A stretch of 64,000 nt of DNA, taken from positions 930,001 through 994,000 of the forward strand of contig JAVYIG010000041.1 of assembly GCA_035222895.1 (NCBI GenBank). Direction: 5' to 3'. Each line of letters opens with the position of its first letter. Positions within the stretch are counted from its first letter, which is position 1. Source of the DNA: Strongylocentrotus droebachiensis (taxonomy: Eukaryota; Echinodermata; Echinoidea; Camarodonta; Strongylocentrotidae). The translations under genes and the position numbers were made by a program. Positions 24,226 to 34,935 of this stretch are shown here, piece after piece. The notes beneath the pieces were generated by a model that saw only the letters and a program-made list of their open reading frames with translations, searched no databases and was not told where the DNA came from.

Positions 24226-24259
24226 GTATCTGGCGAAACGAGTGTTTGATGTTGAAAAA

Positions 24260-24862
24260 CAATTTATAGAACAAGAACAGGCAAAAGTGTAGTGCAAGAC
24301 TATCAAGATGTGACTGTAGGTCTAGGTTGTCTTCCTGGTAAACACCACATCACAGTGAATAGGAATTGACAACCTGTTCAACATGCATGTCACAAAGTTC
24401 TATTTCCATTTCCATTTCAAAGACGCAAAGACGAGTTAGACAAGTTGAAACGAATGGATGTAATCACACCTGTTGATGAGCAAACTGATTGGGTTCCTCA
24501 CTCGTGGTGGTGATGACAAAAAATGATAAACTCATAATCTGTCTTGATCCTAGAGACCTGAACCACACAGTCAAAAGAAAACACTATCAATTGACATTAA
24601 GAGCTGAAATAACTACACACTTTGCAGGAGCCAAATATTTCAGCAAATTAGATGCATCTAGTGGTTTTTGACAGATCTAACTAGATGAAGAAAGCTCCAA
24701 ACTTTGTACAGTTATCACTCCATACGGATGTTACAAGTTCTTGAGACTACCTTTTGGTATAAATATTTGTAATGCTCCCGAAGTCCATAACAAGATAGTA
24801 CACCAAATGTTTGCACACATTCAAGGAGTCAAGACAATGATGGATGATGTGATTGTACAAGT
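24260..24862 (+). mobile_element. Ty3/gypsy-like LTR retrotransposon fossil (pol fragment)
   Basis: Translated pieces match the N-terminal half of a Ty3/gypsy reverse transcriptase: GLGCLPGKHHITV, then RMDVITPVDE, ICLDPRDLNH, FAGAKYFSKLDASSGF and the PFGI/APE...H region up to MDDVIV. Only this part of pol is present; no gag, integrase or long terminal repeats were seen. It is clearly broken in several places and old. It lies between LINE remnants, consistent with an old nested insertion site. Confidence 0.8.
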
Positions 24863-25017
24863 AAGAAGTTGGTCTTGTCCGTATTAAGGGATAGTTTATT
24901 ATGGCAAAGCCATGATTTAATCCTGTCTAGATCACTATTCATTGTACGCTCTATCTCCTTTGGGTTTAAGACAACCCAAAAACATAATGCCTCCGGCTAC
25001 TTCGTAATGGAGACATA
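24862..25017 (-). mobile_element. LINE thumb fragment
   Basis: On the minus strand the segment reads NPKEIERTMNSDLDRIKSWL and CHNKLSLNTDKTNFL, the conserved stretch just after the catalytic DD motif of CR1/L2-type LINEs. Only about 45 residues are recognisable. It abuts the gypsy fossil on the left. Confidence 0.65.
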
Positions 25018-25320
25018 CAAAAGGGGAGCCCTATCCTAATAATTACAGAGGTATAACCTTACTCAGTTGGTTTGGCAAGTTGTTTACTGCAGTTCTGAAT
25101 GAGCGTCTTACTACATTTCTCAAATACAATAACTTGATTGGGGATGAACAACCTGGTTTTCGTAACGGTCATCCAACGCTTCATCACATTTTTGTACTTC
25201 ATACATTAGTTGATTTAGATCTTTCCAATAAAGAAAAGTTCTTCTGTGCTTTTATTAATGATAGAAAGGCATTCAATCTTGTTGACAGGACTTCTCTTTG
25301 AAACAAACTTTTGAAAAGCA
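25018..25320 (+). mobile_element. LINE reverse-transcriptase fingers/palm fragment
   Basis: Translation gives NYRGITLLSWFGKLFTAVLN, then GDEQPGFRNGHPTLHHIFVL and FCAFINDRKAFNLVDRTSL. These are motifs 1-2 and motif A of a LINE reverse transcriptase. The motif A segment has FINDRKAFN, where an Asp-x-x-Lys-Ala-Phe-Asp core is usual, so key acidic residues are changed. The fragment is cut before motif B. Confidence 0.75.
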
Positions 25321-25543
25321 AAATTGATGGTAACCAAAATTGATGTATGATGGGGTGACCAAAGTTTGCGGAGATTTTGAAAATATTAGAAAATGTGATA
25401 TCGATCGATGATTTCTCATATTCTACACAAATGTATTTATTCCAATTATTACCAAATGGACAGCAAAGATTGCTTCAACTAGAAAATTGATCGTGAAAGG
25501 ATTCCGGAGATATCGCGACCTAAAAATTTGATACAAGTGATTT

Positions 25544-25802
25544 GGTGCAGAAGGGTCCACTCGCAGGGGGCTGGTTGCTGGAGAGTCCACTCGGAGGGGT
25601 CTGGGTGCAGAAGGGTCCACTCGCAGGGGGCTGGTTGCTGGAGAGTCCATTCGGAGGGGTCTGGGTGCAGAAGGGTCCACTCGCAGGGGGCTGGTTGCTG
25701 GAGAGTCCACTCGGAGGGGTCTGGGTGCAGAAGGGTCCACTCGCAGGGGGCTGGTTGCTGGAGGGTCCACTTGCAGGGGGCTGAGTGCAGAAGGGTACCC
25801 TC
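25544..25802 (+). repeat. 60-bp minisatellite (two 30-bp halves)
   Basis: Four near-identical 60-bp units (GGTGCAGAAGGGTCCACTCG... followed by GGTTGCTGGAGAGTCCACTC...) and a partial fifth. Each unit is itself two diverged 30-bp halves. Since 60 is a multiple of three, frames stay open on both strands, which explains several repetitive open frames that are not genes. A diverged copy with the same tail (AGGATAATATTTTGGAA) is at 33222-33420. Confidence 0.95.
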
Positions 25803-26052
25803 CTGTAAAATAAAAAAAGGATAATATTTTGGAAGGTGGGGTCACATTGTTTATTATCTAAATGTGTTGCACTTCGACCTTCATTACTGTTATTCCCACA
25901 TAAATTGCAAATTGAGAGAAGACTTGTCTTATTTAGGCGCCTTGGATCAAATACCATGCACGATCCGCCACGGCGGACTAACCTAAGTTCGCACGTGGGA
26001 AGGCTATATAGTCCCTCCCACGATCTTAATTCAGCTCCTTCCTCCCTCTATC

Positions 26053-27345
26053 CTTTATAGTCATGAAAATTTTAATGGTTTATGTCAATTTCTTAATAAG
26101 GAGTTATGCCATGTTTCACAGTGGTTTAATTGCAATAAGTTATCTCTTAATACTTCCAAATCTAGCTTTATATACTTCCATCATAGACACAATACAGTTA
26201 GAGAAAATTTATTAACCAATCTTAATATTAGTTTGAATAATGTAATCATAAAACGTGTCCAATCTACAAATATCTTAGGAGTTATTATCGATCAACATTT
26301 ATCATGGATTGAACATATATTTACTATATCTAAACAAATATCAAGGAATGTTGGTGTCATCAGCAAACTGCGCCATTTTGTGCCAGAACATATTTCAATC
26401 TTACTGTATAAGGCGCGATAGCTCAGTCGGTAGAGCAGTGGTCTCGTAATCCGGTGACCCGGTTTACTAACAAGCATTTATTGATTTCATTTTCATTGCT
26501 GTCAGGTAAATAACCACCACTATCAAAAATGCTATCAAAACAATTCAATGATTTTACCTATAGTAATTTAATGTATTGCAATGTTGTATGAGCCAATACA
26601 TATCCCAGTAGGCTACTTGGATTATTGAAATTGCAAAAATAAAATTGTAAGAATATGTTCAATGTCTCACTACGCATTTTGACAACACATTTAGACGGGT
26701 GACTCTGGGTTTTGATGCTAATGCATTATTATTCTGTATACAAATTGTATTTTAAATATTCCCCTCTAAATTCGTCTTACGCTACTGCTACAGTGTTTAC
26801 ATCTACATTACTTATTTTTCCAGGAACCTATAATATACAAGCACTGCCTTTTAATAGGTTCCTCACATTCTACTTAATCTTTTATATGAATTGAGAATCA
26901 TTGAGACATGCACATTTATACATGTACTACAATTGTATTGTATAATTTTTTATTTTATATGTATATATTTTTTGTAAAATGTGGAACAATACAAATTTGA
27001 AACTTGAAACTATACTGCTCCTTCACAACCACTATTTACAAAACTTAATCATCTCACTATCTATCAATTGAATGACGACTGTATCTCATTAATGGTCTTC
27101 AAACATAAACCTAACAAATTATCATATAATCTTGCCTCTATTATTAAATGTATAACAGAAATGCATAATTATAATACTAGAAATCCGGCAAATTATTATG
27201 TTGAAAAATGTAAAAACACAGCGTCATCCTTTTCTTTCAAATACAAAGGACCTTCGTTATGGAACTCTCTTCCTCATTATGTTGAAACAATTTAATTTCT
27301 TAATACTTTTCAATAAAAACTTAAGTGTTTCCTATTCACATACTC
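26053..27345 (+). mobile_element. CR1/L2-like LINE remnant, interrupted
   Basis: Three blocks lie in order: WFNCNKLSLNTSKSSFIYFH with ILGVIIDQHLSWIEHI (26053-26414), then YCNVVWANTYPSRLLGLLKL (about 26560-26690), then MHNYNTRNPANYY and FKYKGPSLWNSLP (27013-27345). Together they are the thumb and C-terminal parts of one LINE reverse transcriptase. The blocks are separated by a tRNA-like segment at 26413-26468 and by AT-rich DNA ending in a TTTGAAACTTGAAAC tail at 26700-27007, both apparently later insertions. Confidence 0.75.
26413..26468 (+). mobile_element. tRNA-like head of a SINE, truncated
   Basis: GGCGCGATAGCTCAGTCGGT and AGAGCAGTGGTCTCGTAATC give a good tRNA 5' half with a D-arm and an anticodon-like loop, but the T-arm is cut at CCCGGTTT. 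It is not a functional tRNA gene because the acceptor and T stem are missing. Confidence 0.7.
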
Positions 27346-27704
27346 TACAAAATAATTAATCCATCCCAACTTTTATAACTTTTATGCCATAGTGTCACTA
27401 TGATTGTCTAAGTCTTTATCAGTACAAACTTAGGTATTTTATTAGACTGGGGACTGCCTCGACAGAACCTTTATTTGGGTCTTTTGCAGTTTCCCATTTC
27501 CTGTTCATTATCTATTTCTGTGCTGTAAACTTGTTCATTTTTTACTCTTGTCTATACTTCTCTTTCTAATTTTGTGGTTAAAGTTCAATATGTACTATAC
27601 TGTGTATCCTACATGTAATTATGTTCTTGATGTACAATGTGTTTTCAATTTAGTTTGTTTCCCTGTTTAATGCTTTTTTGTTATGTAATTTTGATTCTTT
27701 TGCT

Positions 27705-29150
27705 CAAAATCTATCACAATCACTAACATACTGTATATACATGTATGGCGCATAATATGTGAACCCAACATAGCCATAGCGTGAAAGGCGATTTTAATAG
27801 AGAGGGGGGGGGGGGGGGGGTGCACATGTATGTTGTAATTAGCTAATATTATGTTCTTGTATTTGCGCCGGGCTTCAAGTTTTCAAACGATTGTTTTCAG
27901 GAAAATTGTTCTGTTGCACCTATACTCCATCTGGTTATCCACTCACATTCGGATACCAACATTTAATTACGTTCTTTATCAAACCATAAATACATAAAGT
28001 GATTCAAATCTTTTGAATTGTCTTCAGTTTATTAGAAAAAAAGGTATTCTTTATCAAGCTTAGAAAAGTATTACAAAAGATATAATTCATAAAATCTCAC
28101 AACGTTTGAGAGGTTTATTTTGCCCTTTCGTTTTGTTGTGTTATTGTTGTTTTTTAAATTTGTTTTATACCAGTGTCAATGTGTTAGATTCTTTTCATTT
28201 TATATATCTGGGGACAAAACTTTGATAGACTTTTGATCTTTGTCTGTTCCTCACATTTTCATTTAACTTATAGTTGATTGTTTTATTGAATTCCCTCCCA
28301 TGATCCTATTCTATTATTTTGCCTTAATTCAGTTCCTTCCTCTCTCTTTTCCTTCATCTCGATCACTCCTATTGTTTCATTTTATATTGTTATTTCTGAA
28401 CTCTAAATATAATATCCATCTTCCTTAATTCGCTTGCATTTATGTCAACTTTAACAAGCAATATGATTTTGTTGTTCTTGATTCCCTGTTTAATACTTTT
28501 TTGTTATCTAATTTCAATTCATTTGCTTAAAATCTATCACAATCACTAACATATATATGGCGCATAATATGTGAACGTGACGTAGCCATAGCATGAAAGG
28601 CGAGTTTAATAGAGAAGGGGGGGGGGGTGGGGGGAGGGGGTCGAGAAACAAAGGGTAAGCGTTGACCCGTGTATTGTTTGTGACATCCATTCAATACACG
28701 ACTGTTTAATGCGCCCATATAGGCTGGAGGGGTTGGGCAAAGGCAGCATTGAATGTCCGAGATGCCATCCTCTCTTTTCCTCCCTCTCGATCACTCCTAT
28801 TGTTTCATTTCATATTGTTTATTTCTGAACTCTAAATATAATATATCCATCTTCCTTTGCTTGCATTTATCTTTAACTAGCAATATCATACTGTTGTTCT
28901 TGTTTCCGTTTCTTTCTTTCGCTCAAAATCTATCACAATCTATCACAATCACTAACATATATATGGCGTATAATATGTGAACGCGACGTAGCCATAGCAT
29001 GAAAGGCGAGTTTAATAGAGAGGGGGGTCAAAGAACAAAGGGGAAGCGTTGACCCGTGTATTGTTTGTGACATCCATTCAATACACTCCTGTTTAATGCG
29101 CCCATATAGGCTGTCAGGGTTGGGCAAAGACAATGTTGAATGTCCGAGTT
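27705..29150 (+). repeat. Tandem copies of a 0.4-kb repeat
   Basis: AAAATCTATCACAATCACTA, ATGGCGCATAATATGTGAAC and AGCCATAGC.TGAAAGGCGA recur at 27705, 28529 and 28925. The last two copies are about 400 bp apart and share GTGTATTGTTTGTGACATCC and GCGCCCATATAGGCTG. Poly-G tracts lie at the same point in each unit. The segment upstream of each copy (TCACTCCTATTGTTTCAT, CTCTAAATATAATAT) is also duplicated. Confidence 0.85.
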
Positions 29151-29159
29151 ACGTAACGG

Positions 29160-30387
29160 CCTTGGTTTAAGGGTGGGGGGGGGGGGTGTGACTAAAGTGA
29201 AAAGAGGGTTTCGTCAGCTTTCAAGCAGCTAAGATTTTTTGAAAGGTATGAATCAGAATGTGTTTAATAGCACAGAAAAAATACTGTTTTGCGGAGCGAA
29301 GAGTTTTTGATTGGTTTAAATTTTTTTTTGGGGGGGGGACTTTAAAGCTACCATAGTCAAGTTTGTCACTGTCACCATATTCTTCAGCCATAGCAGTAAG
29401 CTGCCAGAATTCTAGTCAAGTCTGACTAGTTCATCAGTTTACCGTCAGTTGCTGTACCAGTATCCCAACAAAGTTTTGTCCCGCCATTATAAACTGGAAT
29501 ATGAACTCATAAAACAGAAAATAAGATGGATTCAAGTCGAACTCTTCAGAACTGTACTGAACTCATTAGCATAATGCATGTGTGGCATTGATTCCAAATT
29601 GGCCGCGCCCATGAGACATACTTTTATTCATGTGTTTTTCCAGTTAAATAATAATTGACAAAACAGAATTATAGTAAAAGGCAAATATAGTTTTATGTCA
29701 TTTATGAAGTAAAAAGTGTATATTTATAGACGTCCTGAAAATAAAGGAATGTTTATTATTGAGCATACAATCTTGGATTTTATGCAGCTTGTTTGGGTGA
29801 CTAAAGTTGGTCTGTAAAATTTGATTTAGATTACAAGACACTGTTTATTGACTTGGTGAAAGGTAAAGCTTTGCACCTCTGGTATGGTATTTTGAGTAAG
29901 AATTGAAAGAAAGTGTTTATTCATTTGAAGAGTTAATAATGGAACTCAAAAGGCTTACTGTAGTACAGGTGTACATTTCAAGTGTAAATTACAGGTACAA
30001 ATTACAGGTTATGCCAGTTAGTTTATTTTGTATCAAGTGTAATCTATAGATTATTACTGGAAAAAATCCTGTGGTTTAAACAATTCTTGATTGCAAAGTT
30101 TTAGAGCAAGTCAGATATATAAGTTGAACTCATTAAACAGTGTTTAATTAAATGAAGACATTTTATAAGACAGTATTTTATAGGCGAGCAGAGATATGCA
30201 AATGAATTAAGCGCCTGTCGAAGCCAGTGGAAGGTCATACAATACATTTAAAGTGACAATCCAATATTGAGGTTTAGCACAAATTTATGCTTTGCAGACA
30301 GATGTGCATAAACAAGCTTGTGTATGGATGCAAGATAGAGATATTTACAGTTATTTTGGTTTATGCAAATTGCAGTAATCTGTTTAA
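29160..30387. other. Non-coding intron sequence
   Basis: AT-rich DNA with poly-G tracts at 29174-29186 and 29331-29338. I see no gene, no element ends and no clear repeat until the TTAA-flanked MITE at 30388. Confidence 0.6.
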
Positions 30388-30979
30388 AGGGCCACTCTAA
30401 ACCCAACTAACTTAGCCTTACAAAACATGAATACACCTCTACTTATTAATATTCCAGCCTCTGATTTTTCAGAAAATCTCTTAAATAGACCAAAAAATGC
30501 AAATAGCCATCCATTTTTCACAGTTCTCACGCTTGCTGGGCTACGCCCCTCAAAAAAAAGGTAATACGGTCACGTGGCTTGATGACACATTTGACGTCAT
30601 TGCGGCCATGTCCGATTTGATAATTTCATAACTAGGAATGAAAATTGCCAGAAACGTACTGGGATTATAAAGTGCATATTATTTTTTTGATAAATGTCTT
30701 TAAAAAAAATTAATTAACATCATAGTTTGCCTTTTTAAAGACATTTTAATGCCTAAATCACCCTCCTTTTCACCGGAAAGTCGCCTGCAGTGACGTCAAA
30801 TGCATCATCACCGAAACTGGGCTTTTTTCCTGCGCATTCTGAGTCATCATTATTAAAGCTAGATTCCAGAATTGTTGACGATATCTAAGAAAAATCATTG
30901 TCATGTTCGGAATCTCCGCCAAAAATTATTCTACATGTCTTTTTTCATTTTTTTAGCCCATTTTGGTTAGAGTGGCCCT
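30388..30979. mobile_element. Palindromic MITE in a TTAA target
   Basis: The left end reads AGGGCCACTCTAAACC and the right end, reverse-complemented, AGGGCCACTCTAACC, with TTAA on both sides (30384-30387 and 30980-30983). Internal arms also pair: GATGACACATTTGACGTCAT near 30580 with TGACGTCAAATGCATCATC near 30791. TTAA target duplication is the mark of piggyBac-type transposition. 592 bp, no transposase. Confidence 0.85.
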
Positions 30980-31996
30980 TTAAAGGAAAGCCAAGTCAGT
31001 TTGAGAAACTCTGAAAATATGAGTTTATCAACTAAAGGTAGTGCATATTAGGAAATGCAAAAGGTTCGTAGCCATTGTTTACTCTGAATTTTGGATCTAG
31101 GTAAAGGATGAGGTCAAGATTGACAGTTTATAGTACAAAAGCAAAATGTCTTTTAATAAATAAATGTTTATAGATACAGTTACTTGGCGTAGTCATATAT
31201 TTTGTATTGTATCTTGTGTAACATGAACCATGTACTAAATCTGTCATTGTTATTTTACATGTTTTGCAGATCAAATGAAAAAGCCTAACAGCATAAATTT
31301 CTATTTTTCTTCAACTATTCAAATACTAAGCTGGAAGAATTGTTGTACATACTTTAATTTTTTAGCCATGTTAAGCTTCACTCAATCATTGAGTAATAAA
31401 TGTAAATATGTATAGAAATTATGGAAATAAAAACCTTGCTTGAGAATAAGACAAAAAAAAGAAGGCTGCTGTTTTTGTTGTTGTTTGGTTTTTACGGCGC
31501 TGTCATTCAAAGAGTTCACATTTTGCGCCATTCATTTATAAATGATAATCTTTTCATGAGTGTTCCGGAAATCAAATAATTGTGAACATAACCCCACAAA
31601 ATAATAAGTTTGGAGGAAAAAAATGTGACAAATAAAGCTACAACAAAGCGAAACATATTAAAGGAAGAAAGGGCATGAATGTATGACTTGTATAAATGTT
31701 TGATATATAAATTTTCTTGATAAGTTCTCCCTTTGGGGGAAGGGAATCTGAATTCTGACCCTACATAGCAGGGGCTGTGGAGTGTTTTTAAAAGGGTTGA
31801 GCGCCTGAGCATTAACAATCTATAAACCTGTTTTTTTGAGATTTTATGATACGTGTCTACTGAACAAGGGAAACGCTCTCGCCTGCATTACGCAATTCGA
31901 TATGATGAAAAATTGAGGTTGGGACATTATTTATAGGCAGGGTGGCCCATTAGCAGGCCCCCCCCCCCCCCAAAAAAAAAAAAAACATATATATAT

Positions 31997-32347
31997 CGTC
32001 GGTGGGGTGACAAAACTCAAAAATCATGAATTTTCAGGAGAGCGAAAAAACTTTCCTGTCTCAATAAATTTAGTGCTGTGACACTGTCCTTTCTTTTTAA
32101 AACTGGAATATTTATACAATTTCTAATGTCATTGTTGAAATACAGTAAAATAATTGTTTTTATATTTGAAAGTGAGTTACGAGATTTTTGCGTTTAATTT
32201 AAGGGTGTTTGTGTGGAATTTGTGAAAAAACCGAGGAGGCGTTCCATGGATTTATCAGGTGGTGTCGTAGGCCATTAGGTACAAAATTATGCAAAAAAAT
32301 CAAAATCTCAAAAAATTGAGATACAAGGTTTTGTCACCCCACCGACG
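31997..32347. mobile_element. MITE with perfect CGTCGGTGGGGTGACAAAAC ends
   Basis: CGTCGGTGGGGTGACAAAAC at 31997-32016 is matched exactly by its reverse complement at 32328-32347. The match extends through ATAT, giving 24 bp in all. The interior is AT-rich without a frame. The perfect ends suggest a fairly recent insertion. Confidence 0.85.
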
Positions 32348-32579
32348 ATATACCGGTATATATACATTTGAAATCCTCTGAATATAATCAGCATTTTGAA
32401 GTGAATATTGGCTAAGAATCATCAGAAAAATTATTTACTATAATTTGTACCAAGATTGATTACTTTAATAGAATATGAACAAAAAATAAAAATTGCTTTA
32501 TTAATTATCATATTTAGTTATGAAAACATAATGATTTATTAATTCTCATATTAAGTTGTGAAAACATATCCAAGTCTAC

Positions 32580-33010
32580 TTACCTAAATGACTTTTGACC
32601 TTAACTTTGTGACCTGGAATTTGAGTCATATGATCTGTAATACTTGATAACCCTTGTGTACAAGTTTCTTGGAATTTGAACAAATGCTTTTGAAATTATG
32701 CTAAAAATTCAAAATCTTGATGTTGATACCACAACAAAGAAAAAGTTTGCAGACCTTAAATTACATTTGACGTTTACTTTGTCACCTAAAAGACTAATGA
32801 TAATCACATGATCGATGATACTTGATAACCCCTATGTTCAAGTTTCATGGAATAGGAATGCATACTTTCAAAATTATGATAAAAATTCAAAACTGTAACT
32901 TTTTGTTAAGTTTTGATGTTGATGCCACAACATAGTCCAAGTTTGTTGACCTGAAATGACCTTTGACCTTAACTTAGTGACCTGAAATTCTACTCATGAT
33001 TGGGGATACA
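32580..33010 (+). repeat. Degenerate ~180-bp tandem repeat (TTTGACCTTAACTT family)
   Basis: Three diverged units repeat the phrases GACCTTTGACCTTAACTTAG+TGACCTG, GATACTTGATAACCC, CAAGTTTCATGGAAT and GATGTTGATGCCACAACA, at about 32590, 32765 and 32960. The family type is widespread in marine invertebrate genomes as I remember it. Confidence 0.75.
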
Positions 33011-33221
33011 TGATAATCCTTAGGACAATCACAGCTTTCACACAAACTAGGCTGCATTGCAGGATGCACGCGTGATTACAGCCACTTGAATTGATCCAAA
33101 GCGCCTTACAGATCACCTTATGTTTATTAAAATCTACATGTATGTACATACACATCGCCTAAATTATTTTGTTGTGATATCTTACAAGAAGAACTAACAT
33201 TACAATTACTTTCTATTCCCA

Positions 33222-33420
33222 CTCACAAAGGACTGGATGCAGAAGGGTCCACTCACATGGGCCTGGGTATTGGAGGGTCCACTCACAGGGGCCTGGGTGC
33301 AAAAGGGTTCACTTACAGAGGCCTGGTTGCTGGAGGGAACACTTGCAGGAATTTGAGTGCAGACAGACTCTTTAAAAATATAGGATAATATTTTGGAACG
33401 TGTTGGTCACTTTGTTAATA
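33222..33420 (+). repeat. Diverged copy of the 30/60-bp minisatellite element
   Basis: About four 30-bp units (GATGCAGAAGGGTCCACTCA, TATTGGAGGGTCCACTCACA and so on), followed by AGGATAATATTTTGGAACGT and TTAATATCTAAATATGTTACA. The same order of minisatellite then tail is seen at 25544-25880, so a larger element carrying an internal minisatellite has moved or been duplicated. Confidence 0.8.
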
Positions 33421-33660
33421 TCTAAATATGTTACATTATGATCTTATTAATACTCTTTTGTATAACTATATATTGTATGATTGTGTTTACAAGTCACCAA
33501 GACATATATTCTTTACTATTATTTCTCATAAAAATCCAAATTTCAAGAGGACTGGTGTTTATGCACATCAAAATATTTCTATTATAATCAATATCTATAA
33601 ACATTAACCTAAATTATATTGTTATGATATATTACAGGATGAAATAATTAGTGCACTTAC

Positions 33661-33914
33661 TCTCTATTTCTCTGAGAGAAGCAAGTGGAACATCGTAATT
33701 TTCAGACCCAGCTTTAGATTCTGTGTCAAAATCAGCAATGACTGTCACAGTTCCAGGCCAGGGTCCATCAGTTAAAAACTGTCCAATTCATCACCGCTCT
33801 AGACCCAATTTCAGTCTTGCAGTGTAGCACAATTCATTCTTGAGAACTGTATTTTCCTGACCATCTCTGTCCCACTGAACAAGCACTATGTCATTGTCAC
33901 TAGACAATGACATC
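33661..33914 (-). pseudogene. Exon-like remnant on the minus strand, unassigned
   Basis: The minus strand reads an acceptor CTGTACAG, then DNDIVLVQWDRDGQENTVL and KNELCYTARLKLGLER, two stops, and in another frame TVTVIADFDTESKAGSENYD and VPLASLREIE before a donor GTAAGT. The composition and boundaries look like a former coding exon, but the frame is broken. I do not recognise the family. A second exon-like piece is at 34407-34487. Both could be carried by the minisatellite-bearing element rather than belong to a host gene. Confidence 0.4.
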
Positions 33915-34406
33915 CTGTACAGAAGTATGGAAGTGACACGTTAGAAATGATACCTTTTGGGGTTCAAATAGATACTCAACATACTAGATGGCTCATGGCA
34001 GTGCACACAGTGTTTGTATGCATAAACAACTGCAATCATTTAGAAGTTTATGAACAAGGATTATTTCAGAACCCATTTTTTATAATTAGAGTGTTAATAT
34101 TTGTTTATCTTATGCATTCTCCTGAACATAATAAAAATAGAAAAGAATCATTGAGGCTGTGAAATACTTACTGAAAAATTATGTATTGCAACACTGACAG
34201 GGCATAACAAAAAACCTAGATTCATAGCAAATAAAATGTTATGTCCGTGTACATGTATGTACAAGACTACTTCTGATAGCCAGAAACATCAGTACTGTAA
34301 AGCCTAAAGGATGAATGCATTAAATAAATAAGTAGAATTTTCCCTGTACTGTCCCATGATTGGATCAATAAGTTCAACTGTGTCAGATAATTCAACAAAT
34401 ATGTAC

Positions 34407-34487
34407 CTGTATTAACTTTAGGCCCTACAGTAGATGTCAATATGAGAGCTGTTGGGCTAGCAATTGTTGTGGCTTCACATGTCACGC
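34407..34487 (-). pseudogene. Second exon-like remnant on the minus strand
   Basis: The minus strand shows acceptor TTCCAATTTCAG, an open 81-nt stretch reading VTCEATTIASPTALILTSTV then GPKVNT, and a donor GTACAT. Its phase does not join directly to the piece at 33661-33914, so an intervening exon or decay must be assumed. Unassigned. Confidence 0.35.
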
Positions 34488-34560
34488 CTGAAATTGGAAA
34501 ATTGAAACACACATCACAAATCATGGTAAAAAAGGAGAAAATATTGGAGAAGTAACTGGG

Positions 34561-34697
34561 TTTCCTTGCATAATTTAAATACTAGGACACTGCTAACATT
34601 TAAATTTCACAGATAGGACATGTACATGATATATTCATAATTCCTGCAAAATTCTACAGAATTTGATGTAGGCTGCAAAAGGGACATAGTATCTTTA
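34561..34697 (+). repeat. Dispersed repeat, copy 2, at the edge of the 37-bp array
   Basis: Same ordered phrases as 18792-18920 (TTTCCTTGCATAATTTAAAT, AGGACACTGCTAAC, TTTCACAGATAGGACAT, ATTCATAATTCCTGCAAAA). It runs straight into the first array monomer at about 34697. Confidence 0.75.
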
Positions 34698-34735
34698 CGG
34701 AGAAATATAATATTTGCCCTAACATTATACATTAA

Positions 34736-34935
34736 AGGGGCTGTAGCATGGGAAATACTGGTTGACGCCATCTACGTCTTCTTTTGGATAACTGTACGTA
34801 AACGAATGGACTTGATTAACTGGGTCAAGGTCGCGATATGAATACGTAGTCCTTCTGCAGTCGCGTCGTCCGTAGTCATATTATACCCGATTTTTCCCGA
34901 GTGGGCCTCGGGAAAGACGCATACCGGTAGCCCCT
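34736..34935. mobile_element. 200-bp TTAA-flanked insertion in the array
   Basis: It begins AGGGGCTGTAGC and ends GGTAGCCCCT, short inverted ends, with TTAA at 34732-34735 and 34936-34939. Both flanks are array monomers. The interior is CpG-richer than its surroundings (TCGCGTCGTCCG, GGGCCTCGGG) and unrelated to the array. Most simply it is a small TTAA-specific MITE. Confidence 0.7.

Noticed and set aside
25423-25957. Long repetitive open frames on both strands
   Set aside because: They arise because the minisatellite unit is 60 bp, a multiple of three. No start or domain supports a protein.
26413-26468. Functional tRNA gene
   Set aside because: The T-arm and acceptor stem are missing. The other tRNA-like heads (15665, 18339, 21290, 21705) are followed by SINE bodies.
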